DNA from: Pollenia angustigena
Lineage: Eukaryota > Arthropoda > Insecta > Diptera > Polleniidae
DNA length: 64,000 nt
Assembly (NCBI GenBank): GCA_930367215.1
Contig: OV884059.1
Coordinates: 37,439,882 to 37,503,881, forward strand
Direction: 5' to 3'
This document shows, in pieces, positions 44,336 to 54,987 of the stretch; within the stretch, counting starts at the first letter, position 1, and every line of letters starts with the position of its first letter. The translations under genes and the position numbers were made by a program. Under the pieces are notes generated by a model that saw only the letters and a program-made list of their open reading frames with translations, had not been told where the DNA came from and ran no database searches.

Positions 44336-46964
44336 GTAGCAACGATCGTGGATTCAATGATCCAGACAAGTAGGTAGGTATGATGTTGAATTTTCACAAG
44401 TGTCTACCTTACTTCAAAGTTTTTAGACTTTCTTATGGTTTTCTTCATCTTCACTGGTTAAGACATTCTTTAGTTTTTCAAAAAATTATAAAATAAAATG
44501 TAAATAAGTTAAGAAATTTCAAAAGATTTTGTTATTTAGTATGTTAGATTTTAGAAAAACTAAAGATATAAAACCAAATAAAATTGTTAAACGTATAAGA
44601 CTTATAGCAACAGTTTTACTTCTAACAATATCAAAGCTTTAACAAAACACATCAACAATAAAAAAGTGGGTTTATCTCATCTTACATTCCCTACTCCCAA
44701 AAATTGAAATTACTTTTTGATAATAAGTTAAGAAATTAAAATTTTTGTAACAATAATATTTATTTTTTTTTTAAATTAATAACGACACAATTAGAAATAT
44801 ACCGACGTGTTTTGAAAGAGAAAAGTTTGTACTAAAGAATGTTTAAATTACAAACTTGATCTTTATAACGAATAACGTTATGTCTTATCAAAAACATATG
44901 GAAAGAGTTGTGGATTTTTTTTTTTACCAGAGGCGCTGTAATAATGTTTTGAATGCGTCAAGATTTTATGCGGTCCATTGTTTACATAGATATGCATACC
45001 TATTCGTGTTGCGAAGAGGTTCGCAAACTTGATTTAAACTTTCTTTCTCACAAAGATCGATAATATATACTTATATGTACGTTATTCTTGCACAATTGAC
45101 TTTAATTTGAGTATCCACACATACAACAAAGTGGGCGGGTCGGTTTTTTAGATACAGTAGGGCGCACGGTCCTCAGCCGCCTTAATTTTTAATTTTGGTT
45201 TTTTTTTAATTTTAGAGGGGATCAATTTTTTTTTCGTGTGCTGCGTAAATTGAACTTTTGCCAGTATTTCTGTCAAAAAAAAGTTGAAAAAAATTCACAA
45301 AATTGCAAATATGTAGTGACACCATGCACAAGAAAAAATTCTAAATTAATTGTATTATGGCAATAGGTATATTAAAGTTATTTAAAAATTTGTATGAAAG
45401 TTAAAGTTAGTTAAAATAACTCATATCGCACCTGTTCAACAATACTGTTTTAACTCAGGCAAATCCTGCGTGACAAACGCTACATTCGCACGCGTTTCCT
45501 GTTTGATATATAAACATTTTTTGGTCTTTCAAAAAAGATAGCTTCAACTTATATATAGTATTTAGTGACATTAATATGTACTATCGAATGGCATATATCA
45601 TAATTTATAAGCCAGTATTTGTTGCGAAATAATTGATCACAAAGTTTTGTGACGCACGCTACAAAAAGTTGAAGTAACTTCAAAGGTTGAAGTGCGTTTT
45701 CCTAATTTTTAGCAAATTTTGCATCATAAGGTATCCAAAATCTGATTCCTAAAAGAAAGATGGCTATAAGAGAATTATAAACGCACTTATTCGCAGCCAA
45801 AAAATGTTGTGATTTTTTGCCAAAAGCCGTGAACCCTTTGTGACGCACGCTACGTAACGCACGCTACAGTTTTTCCAGTAGTATTTTATTATTATATTTT
45901 ATTTATTTTAACAAAACAAATTATATTTTTATGAATTGCATTTCTTAAACTAATTTCTTAACTAATGAATGTCAACTTTTTTTTTAACGAAATTTGTATT
46001 TTGATAAGTTTGCTGAAAGTGCTATTTTAAGAACAAAAATCACCTAAAATAATGCTAAATTCACGTATTTTATTAAGAAATCAGCAGTGGGGTAGGATTT
46101 TGTAAAAATTATTGCATTAACGATCATTGAAATATGTACATATTATTTAATATAAAAATGAAATTAAACATCTAGTCTTATATTCCGTTAAAAAAAATTA
46201 ATTTACAAAATTTTTGGTTGGTTGGCTGTTTCTGGGATTTGCCCATATGCGTATAAATTAATTGATTCGAAAAAAAAGATAAATGGTTAACGAAGTACTA
46301 CAACTTTTAGCACATACTTGTGTATATTAGAAAATATGCATTTGGAACAACAATACTCTAATCTAAGGCATATTTATGATCTGAAAATCATTTTTTATTA
46401 AGTTTCTTATATAAAGGGTTATAAATAGCAACATAAAAAAATTTTAAATCATGGTGGAAAAATTGTCCCGTTTACAATGTCCCGTTTATAATTTCTTTAA
46501 CAATTTATTTAAAAAAATGTAATTCATATTTTATTTTGAAATCGAAATCATTTTTAGGGCATATTAGTACGCAACATTTTAAAATTAATCCCAATAAAAT
46601 ATTGTGTCAGGTTTCGCAGAAATCACTGTTTAAACGGTTACCAATTAAAACCCACTTCCGTTTTTTGTCCCGTTTACAATCACTGGTTTTTTGCAATTAT
46701 TTCGGAAACCACGACAGTAAGCGAAAAATTTCATTTGCGAAAATTAAAGAGCTAATTGAGGGTTAAAAAAATCATTAATTTAAAAAATGAAAATCAGGTT
46801 GTTTTTTACAGTTTTGTCAATATAAACGTGTGCGAATGTCCCGTTTACAATCTTGGAAGTGCCCATATGTAGTCAGTTTTAACTGAACTTGGTAAAATTG
46901 GACGTTAGTTCATTTTAAGTGTATGTACCTATCTAGATAATAATCTGATTTTTAATAAACTTAC
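44336..46964. other. A+T-rich spacer with short repeated motifs
   Basis: No gene supported. GTGACGCACGCTAC recurs near 45,650 and 45,840, with a shorter copy just after. TGTCCCGTTTACAAT occurs at 46,464, 46,478 (one base different), 46,666 and 46,837. The frame at 46,536-46,766 contains one of these repeats and no known motif. Confidence 0.45.
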
Positions 46965-47811
46965 ACGTGTGTGAAGATAAATATGAAAAGTTAAATTCGT
47001 TTTAAAAAATATCGCATGCGATAAAAAATATTTTAAAAAAATATCGCATGCGTATTATAAAGAAAATACGACTATTTATACGAAATTTTACAGTTTTTAT
47101 GAAAAATTAATAATTTTTATTAAATATTTAAAACTAATTAGATATTTTACTAGTCTTTTTATATTAAAATTTATGATTTTTGAAAAAATACGACTTAGAG
47201 TGAAATTCTCATGAAAGTGCTGTGTAAGGAATATGGCCACTGTGTCCAAACCCTTTGATCTCAGGGAATCAAACCTAATGGAAAATGAAGGCTATGGACA
47301 GGGCTACAATAACCTATAAGTACTTTTTCCCTGAGATCGAAGGGTTTGGACACAGTGGCCATATCCCTCACACAGCACTTTCATGAGAATTTCACTCTAA
47401 GTCAAATTTTCAAAAATGTATAAAAATTTTCACAAATACAATTTGGAAAAAGTGCTTATAGGTTATTGTAGCCCTGTCTATAGCCTTAATTTTCCATTAG
47501 GTTTGATTCCCTGAGATCAAAGGGTTTGGACACAGTGGCCATATTCCTTACACAGCACTTTCATGAGAATTTCACTCTAAGTCGTATTTTTTCAAAAATC
47601 ATAAATTTTAATATAAAAAGACTAACTAAATTTCTAATTAGTTTTAAATATTAAATAAAATTTATTAATTTTTCATAAAAACTGTAAAATTTCGTACAAA
47701 TAGTCGTATTTTCTTTATAATACGCATGCGATATTTTTTTAAAATATTTTTTATCGCATGCGATATTTTTTAAAAACGAATTTAACTTTTCATATTTATC
47801 TTCACACACGT
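46965..47811. mobile_element. Long-TIR non-autonomous element, 9-bp duplication (Mutator/MULE-like)
   Basis: ACGTGTGTGAAGATAAATAT at the left, with its inverse at the right. The arms are about 365 bp each (46,965-47,328 and 47,449-47,811). TAAACTTAC flanks both ends exactly (46,956-46,964 and 47,812-47,820). The centre repeats part of the arm a third time (GGGTTTGGACACAGTGGCCA). Long TIRs with 9-bp duplications are typical of Mutator-like elements. No transposase. Confidence 0.8.
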
Positions 47812-47820
47812 TAAACTTAC

Positions 47821-49319
47821 TGCCAATTTATAATAAACTATCGTTTATAACTGTCAAACACATATTACATGGAAGTTGAAGTAATACCTAGTTAGTTTTA
47901 ACTGAACTTGGTGACATTGGTCCTTAATTTTTAATAAAATTAGTTTATTACTGCTAGAAATTGTTTTTTAAATTATGAACACAAATTTATTTGTGTAAAA
48001 AATTATTTGCGTACGATTTGACATTTGTTTTAAGAATCTATGAACTTACAGGATTTAGGAGGCGTACGGGGAAATTACATTTTTAGATGAGGACCCTTAT
48101 ATGTATATTTTTGTACATACATATGTATGTGTATACATATACGATATATGTACATATTATATATACTATTTCCAAATACAAGTGTTTATGTGGTTATGCT
48201 GTATTATATATGATGCAACGTAAAACGAAATGTTTGTAAATCCGTAAGGGTTAATTTTGTTCTTGTTTATTGTACTGACAGGATGTTCTACAACAATTCA
48301 CGCCCATTATAATTTTACGCACTATTGTCGGTAAAACTCGTATATGTACATTCAAAAATATTCTAATTGGAAAAATAAACCAAGTTTCCAACATTTTTTT
48401 TCTTTTTTGGCAATTTAGTAAAATTTTTATTGCAAAGAAATATTAATTTTTAGAATTTAAAGAGTATAAAGAATAAGTACATGTAGTACATTTTTACACA
48501 GTTTTCTAAGAAAAGGATCTTTAAACAAAAAGATTTAGTTTTGATAAATTTGTTTATTACTTGTTTTAAATTTAAATATTTTTCATTTAAATAATGATTT
48601 AACGCACAGATTTTAATATTTTTTACATTTTTTCACTATAAAATATACAATCAATTCAGTAGCCATTGTATGAACATTTGATAAAAAAGGTACTCGAAGC
48701 CTATTTTATGCTCCCACCCGTTAAAAATTACATGTTCAATTTTCCGCTATCTGGCAAGTCTAAGTTAATTAAGGTAATGTCAGCGTTGCCATGTATGAAG
48801 ATTTAACAGTTTTTCAGGTTTTTGAAGTGCAAAACAGTCTGATTTTTACTTAAAAAAACCGTTTTTTAAATCATAGCAGGTTATACAATTTTATTTATAT
48901 AATACAAAAAAGCATAACTTTCAAGTTGTTCACACAAACTGCGTGTCAAAACTCGTTTGAATTGACAGCCGTGGCATAGGCTGCATACAAATTGATAGTC
49001 AATATCATTTTGAAAAGCCCCCGACGTAGAAACAACTCAAAATAATAGTTTTTATCAACGTAATTTTGTAAAAAATCACAAGAACTTTATAAAACATGAT
49101 GTTTTTAAGATATATATTTTTGTATACATATTTTGAAAAGAATCACAAAAATTAGGAATTGAAAGGCAAACGTTATCGTGTAGCCGCCAAGTTAAGTCTA
49201 GGATCAGAAATTTCTCAAACGATTTTTGTTGCCTAACCTTTCCTCAATTTTCTTGTGGGAGGAATATGAAAATATTGTTGATGAACCTTTTTTTTGTTTA
49301 GAATAATTTAAAAGATTGC
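47821..49319. other. A+T-rich spacer
   Basis: Short ATATGTATGT-type repeats at 48,100-48,170. No coding region, RNA gene or clear transposon terminus was seen. Confidence 0.45.
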
Positions 49320-49443
49320 TTATAGTAGTGTAAATGAGATAAATTATTTTTAGTGTTTTTCAGTTTTTGTGTCTGTTTAGGACAGTAGCCTTATCTATTA
49401 TGGCTTTACTGCATCGGTTTTCTAGTGACTTTTTGCTTTGAAT

Positions 49444-49555
49444 CCCTCGTTAGGCTTGTGGATAGTGAGCTAGTCTATCAGTACAAGGGTTGTAGATTTG
49501 TTTATCAACAGAGACTCTGATCTGTTTCACTACAGCAGATTAAAGGTATAAGTAA
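49444..49555 (+). mobile_element. SINE-like module A1
   Basis: CCTCGTTAGGCTTGTGGATA, TGAGCTAGTCTATCAG, then a decayed B box before CAGAGACTCTGATCTG. Aligns along its length with the tRNA-like head of the SINE at 22,421-22,650. Confidence 0.6.
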
Positions 49556-49728
49556 CTATTGATCGGTTGTGTGTGTGTGTGTATACGTGATTGATACCGA
49601 TTATTCATACGAAGAGTGGGAATCCAACCACTTTTTTTATATCAACAGCAACCGGCTGCACATTAGTTTTAATTACATTTAACAAATAGAAGGAGTTGTA
49701 TTTTTTGGGTTTTGTTAATCTTAAATAG

Positions 49729-49731
<3 letters not shown>

Positions 49732-49808
<77 letters not shown>
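49732..49808. repeat. (TA)n microsatellite
   Basis: About 38 uninterrupted TA dinucleotides. The open frame across it is an artefact. Confidence 0.95.
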
Positions 49809-49810
<2 letters not shown>

Positions 49811-49811
<1 letters not shown>

Positions 49812-49900
49812 CTTTAAGTTCCTCGGTAAGTCAATATGAAGATTGCAGATTTGATTATCACAAGAGACTCTGGTCTGTTTTACTACAACGGACTAAAGGT
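49811..49900 (+). mobile_element. SINE-like module A2 (internally deleted)
   Basis: CCTCGGTAAG then TCAATATGAAGATTGCAGAT, then ATTATCACAAGAGACTCTGG. The A-box part present in the sister modules is deleted. Confidence 0.55.
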
Positions 49901-50436
49901 CAAAGTAACTATTAATCGGTTAATTAAGTTAGCATATAATTTTTGTTGATAACACTTAATAAGCATTTTCTAAAAACATTTGCAGATAGTTTCACTATTA
50001 CTCAATGTTTATAACCTTTAATTTTTTTCTAGTTTGATATTCTACATTGACGGCTTAACAAAGAATTTTGCTATAGGTTGATACTATACAATACCAGTTT
50101 GATACTCTACATCTTCAGTTTAATGAAGAACTTTTCTATGGTTTGACACTCTACAATGACAGTTTAATTAAAAATTTAGTTCAATCTATGCTTATGATAG
50201 AGTTATTTTGTGAGGGATGATAATTTTTTTTTGCTTGCGAGTATTCATATTGACGATTTACTTAGGATTATTCTAATCATATGTGTGTTTATGAAATCGA
50301 CAAAAGGGAAAGATATATATGTAGAACTGATCGTGGAATAATTATTTTTTAGTTTTTTTTTTTGCGTGTGTTTAGGATAGTACCGTTATCTATTATGACT
50401 TTGCTGCATCGGTTGTCTAGCAACTTTTGGTGTACG

Positions 50437-50540
50437 TGCCTTGGTAGGCTTGTGGATAGTGAACTAGTCTATCAGTATAAGAGGTGTAGATTTGATTATC
50501 ACCAGAGACTCTAGTCTGTTTCACTACAACGGACTATGTG
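50437..50540 (+). mobile_element. SINE-like module B1
   Basis: GTGCCTTGGTAGGCTTGTGG, then AACTAGTCTATCAGTATAAG and GATTATCACCAGAGACTCTA. Decayed A and B boxes in the same spacing as the 22.5-kb SINE. Confidence 0.6.
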
Positions 50541-50726
50541 TATATACGCGATTGATACCCGCTTTTGATGTGAAAAGTGGGAATCCAAACACTTTTTTTT
50601 TATATCAACAGCAACCGGCTGCACATTAGTTTTAATTACATTTAACAAATAGAAGGAGTTGTCAATTTTGGGTTTTGTTAATCTTAAATAGAATTATATA
50701 TTTTTTGTTTTTTTTTTTTGCTTTGA

Positions 50727-50830
50727 GTGCCTCGGTAGGTTTGTGGGTAGTGAGCTAGTCTATCAATATGAAGATTGCAGATTTGACTATCACAAGAGAC
50801 TCTGCTCTGTTTCACTACAACGGACTAAAG
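50727..50830 (+). mobile_element. SINE-like module B2
   Basis: GTGCCTCGGTAGGTTTGTGG, then AGCTAGTCTATCAATATGAA and ACTATCACAAGAGACTCTGC. Confidence 0.6.
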
Positions 50831-52718
50831 ATCTAAGTAACTATTGATCGGTTAATTAAGTTAACATATAATTTTTGTTGATAACACTTAATAAACATTT
50901 TCTAAAAACATTTACAGATAGTTTCACTATTACTCAATGTTTATAACCTTTTATTTTTTTTTTCTAGTTTGATACTCTATAATATAAGTTCAATAAAGAA
51001 TTTTTCTATGGTTTGATACTCTACAATGACAGTATAGTTAAGAATTTAGTTCAATCCATGCTTAGGATACACTTCATACAGTTAATAATTATACATTATA
51101 CATACAAATACAATAAAATTTCCATTTTATTAACCATAGTACATGGTTTATTAATTGTTTTGATAACATTTAGTAAAAGTTTATATATAGTATAAACTTG
51201 AAGTCGACTATACCAATAGAATATTAAATGTTACTGAAAAAAGGAAATCATATTTCCTATTACATAGGAGTTTTGAATATTTAATAAGGAAATATCTATT
51301 ATAACTGCTTATAATTATCAGTTAGGAATTTAAAGATAAAAAATTTTTTTATAATTATTACAGCTTTATGTTTTTTTTTCTAGTTTATTAACCATACATT
51401 ATCATACCATACCATTATAATCCATAGAATATAAAACAATTTAAAATAGTTAAATCCGCAAAAGAAAATCACAAACTTTATTTATTTTTGTAAAACATTA
51501 CTCCATTAATAATTTATTTATACTTTATATATACTAATACCGTGAAATGAATAGTTCAATAACCATATTATATGGTTTATTTAATGTTTTTGTATACCGT
51601 TTTGTAATTCCTATAATTTGTTTTCCTATTATTTCCCTTCTATATTTAATATTTATACACTTCCATACATCCTAAAATATACATTCTGTTTTAAGCATTT
51701 CTACTATACATATATAAAAATTTTTTCTTATACTAACATTCTATATTTAATCTTAGTATTATGATCTTACTCTTGATTTTAATCTTAGTCTTAGTGTTGA
51801 TCTTAGAAGTAGTCTTTTGGTCTTGGTTTTATAGTTTCGGATTTCGATCTTGTTTTTTTTTTATAGACTTGCAACATTACTCTTGTTTTACTCTTGCGTG
51901 CTGCTTTGTTTACGTTTTCTTAGACTGAATACATATCTGGAAATTTAAAATTTCTTTAATTACATATAAAATATCTATCTACTGTTATACGAATGCGTTG
52001 AACTTAATGTTTTCAATTGAAATATTAAACTTCGATTTTAAACAGACATATGCATCTTTTATTTTATATAGGAAATTAATACTCGGTACTTGCGACAACC
52101 TCGAAACTTGCACCGACCCCAGTTTTCATTACGTGCAAGAATCGAGTTTCTACTATACTTCATTCTCATCAAACTAATCACACAAGGCGATTTTAAGAAA
52201 ATCCATACTAATCCTTTCCATTTTATCAAATCTATCCATTATATTATTATTTTAATTTTAACAATTCTTATAAATTCTATTCAGTTCTCACATAATTTAA
52301 TTCATTCTATATACAACCTTAACCAGTAACTCATATTTATATATACAGTTTTTTCAAACCACTTTTAAAAACATATTTTGATTTTTACTTGTCTACTATA
52401 TTAAAAAATAATCTATAAACTAAATGAAAATTTAGGTTTATATTAAGTAATTTGATTATACGCTGAGATACGCTAATGGTTGTTCTACCTTAAATTTATA
52501 TATTGGATAGAAAGTCACATCTGATTGAGTATTCATATTGACGATTTACTTAGGATTTTTCTAATCATATGTGTGTTTATGCAATCGACAAAAGGGAAAG
52601 ATATATAGAACTGATCGTGGAATAATTATTTTTTAGTTTTTTTTTTGCGTGTGTTTAGGATAGTAGCGTTATCTATTATGACTTTGCTGCATCGGTTTTC
52701 TAGCAATTTTTGGTGTAC

Positions 52719-52822
52719 GTGCCTTGGTAGGCTTGTGGATAGTGAACTAGTCTATCAGTATAAGAGGTGTAGATTTAATTATCACCAGAGACTCTAGTCT
52801 GTTTCACTACAACGGACTATGT
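52719..52822 (+). mobile_element. SINE-like module C1
   Basis: GTGCCTTGGTAGGCTTGTGG and TATCACCAGAGACTCTAGTC. Nearly identical to module B1. Confidence 0.6.
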
Positions 52823-53010
52823 GTATATACGCGATTGATACCGGCTTTTCATGTGAAAAGTGGGAATCCAAACACTTTTTTTTTTATATCAACAGCAACC
52901 GGCTGCACATTAGTTTTAATTACATTTAACAAATAGAAGGAGTTGTCAATTTTGGGTTTTGTTAATCTTAAATAGAATTATATATTTTTTGTTTTTTTTT
53001 TTTGCTTTGA

Positions 53011-53112
53011 GTGCCTCGGTAGGTTTGTGGGTAGTGAGCTAGTCTATCAATATGAAGATTGCAGATTTGACTATCACAAGAGACTCTGCTCTGTTTCACT
53101 ACAACGGACTAA
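53011..53112 (+). mobile_element. SINE-like module C2
   Basis: GTGCCTCGGTAGGTTTGTGG and ACTATCACAAGAGACTCTGC. Nearly identical to module B2. Confidence 0.6.
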
Positions 53113-54370
53113 AGATCTTAGTAACTATTGATCGTTTAATTAAGTTAACATATAATTTTTGTTGATAACACTTAAAAAACATTTACAGATAGTTTCACTA
53201 TTACTCAATGTTTATAACCTTTTATTTTTTTTTCTAGTTTGATACTCTATAATATAAGTTTAATGAAGAATTTTTCTATGGTTTGATACTCTACATTGAC
53301 AGTATAGTTAAGAATTTAGTTCAATCCATGCTTAGGATACACTTCATACAGTTAATAATTATACATTATACATACAAATACAATCAAATTTCCATTTTAT
53401 TAACCATAGTACATGGTTTATTTATTGTTTTGATAACATTTAGTAAAAGTTTATATATAGTATAAACTTGAAGTCGACTATACCAATAAAATATCAAATG
53501 TTACTGAAAAAAGGAAATCATATTTCAAAATCAATTAAGATGATCTAAAAAAGAGTATTACATAGGAGTTTTGAATATTTAATAAGGAAATATCTATTAT
53601 ATCTGCTTATAATTATCAGTTAGGAATTTAAAGATAACAAATTTTTTTTATAATTATTACAGCCTTATATGTTTTTTTTCTAGTTTATTAACCATACATT
53701 ATCATACCATACCATTATAATCCATAGAATATAAAATAGTTAAATCCGCAAAAGAAAATCACAAACTTTATTTATTTATGTAAAACATTACTCCATTAAT
53801 CATTTATTTATACTTTATATATACTAATACCATGAAATGAATAGTTCAATAAGCATATTATATGGTTTATTTAATGTTTTTGTATACCGTTTTGTAATTC
53901 CTATAATTTGTTTTCCCATTATTTCCCTTCTATATTTAATATTTATACACTTCCATACATCCTAAAATATACATTCTGTTTTAAGCATTTCTACTATACA
54001 TACATAAACATTTTTTCTTATACTAACATTCTATATTTAATCGTAGTATTATGATCTTACTCTTGATTTTAATCTTAGTCTTAGTCTTGATCTTAGAAGT
54101 AGTCTTTTGGTCTCGGTTTTATAGTTTCGGATTTCGATCTTGTTTTTTTTTTTATAGACTTGCAACATTACTCTTGTATTACTCTTGCGTGCTGCTTTGT
54201 TTACGTTTTCTTAGACTGAATACATATCTGGAAATTTAAAATTTCTTAAATTACACATAAAATATCTATCTACTGTTATACGAATGCGTTGAACTTAGTG
54301 TTTTCAACTGAAATATTAAACTTCGATTTTAAACAGACATTTGCATCTTTTATTTTATATAGGAAATTAG

Positions 54371-54987
54371 TAGTATGTAGTAGGGAAATTTTTGCTGCCT
54401 CCCCATTCGTTTTTTCCCCATATACCACAGAGGGAGCATTTTGCTTTTCATTGAAAGCAGCAAAAATTCTGCTTCTGCTTTTTTTCATTCAAAGCAGCAA
54501 AAATTCTGCCTGTTTTTGCTCCCGATGTATTTTCCATAAGGAGGAATTTTGAATATAAACAAAATAAAGAATTTTTTGTTTGAGTATTTTTCAATAAAAA
54601 AGAGAGTAATATTAAGTTGATCACCTTATATTTTCTTCAATGAAGAGAAATTTAAAAAATATGCATGAATAAAATTGTTTGAGTATTTTAAAATAAGATA
54701 AATATTCAACATAGAAATTACAAGTTAATAAACTTTACGTTAGAGTAAAAATAAAAGAAAAAATGCAATCGTATGGATTTTTTTTTTAAAGTTAAAAAAT
54801 TAACCTTGAATATTTGTTTCACATTAAATTATGAGTCAATAAACTTTTCGTCAGAGTAAAAAATAAAAAATAAAAAATAAAATGCAATTAAAAATATTAT
54901 TATTTAAATGTATTTATTTAATTAGTCTGTAGACTACTTTCAAAGTGCACAAACATTTATTAAAAATAAAAAATTATATTCTATAAC
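54371..54987 (+). repeat. Polinton left terminal region
   Basis: Non-coding. TTTGCTGCC and AAAGCAGCAAAAATTCTGC repeats lie at the outer end. Two copies of a CAATAAACTTTTCGTCAGAG-like phrase (54,726-54,750, diverged, and 54,836-54,862) lie nearer the gene. It would contain the polymerase promoter; no specific motif assigned. Confidence 0.55.

Larger units (their letters stand above)
49320..50238 (+). repeat. Complex repeat unit A (partial copy)
   Basis: Matches units B and C from the GTTTAGGACAGTAGC phrase through two SINE-like modules to GTTCAATCTATGCTTA near 50,185, then jumps to the start of unit B. An expanded (TA)n stands where B and C have only TATATATTTT. Confidence 0.7.
50239..52526 (+). 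repeat. Complex repeat unit B (2,288 bp)
   Basis: Positions 50,239-52,079 align with 52,527-54,370 in the same orientation at high identity. The remaining 447 bp (52,080-52,526) are the part of the unit absent from C. A 60-codon frame (51,013-51,195) recurs in C at 53,283, but only because the DNA is repeated. No protein motif. Confidence 0.8.
52527..54370 (+). repeat. Complex repeat unit C, cut by the Polinton
   Basis: Direct repeat of unit B from GAGTATTCATATTGACGATT to TATATAGGAAATTA. The match stops at about 54,370, where Polinton sequence begins. Confidence 0.8.

Noticed and set aside
49712..49915. Protein with a long Ile-Tyr repeat
   Set aside because: It is the translation of a (TA)n microsatellite.
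51013..53465. Conserved 60-residue protein present twice (51,013 and 53,283)
   Set aside because: The conservation is that of the surrounding duplicated DNA, including non-coding parts. No motif or codon signal.
50239..54370. LTR retrotransposon with 1.84-kb LTRs
   Set aside because: The direct repeats have no TG...CA ends, no primer-binding site or gag-pol between them (only 447 bp), and a third partial unit precedes them. A tandem repeat explains this better.
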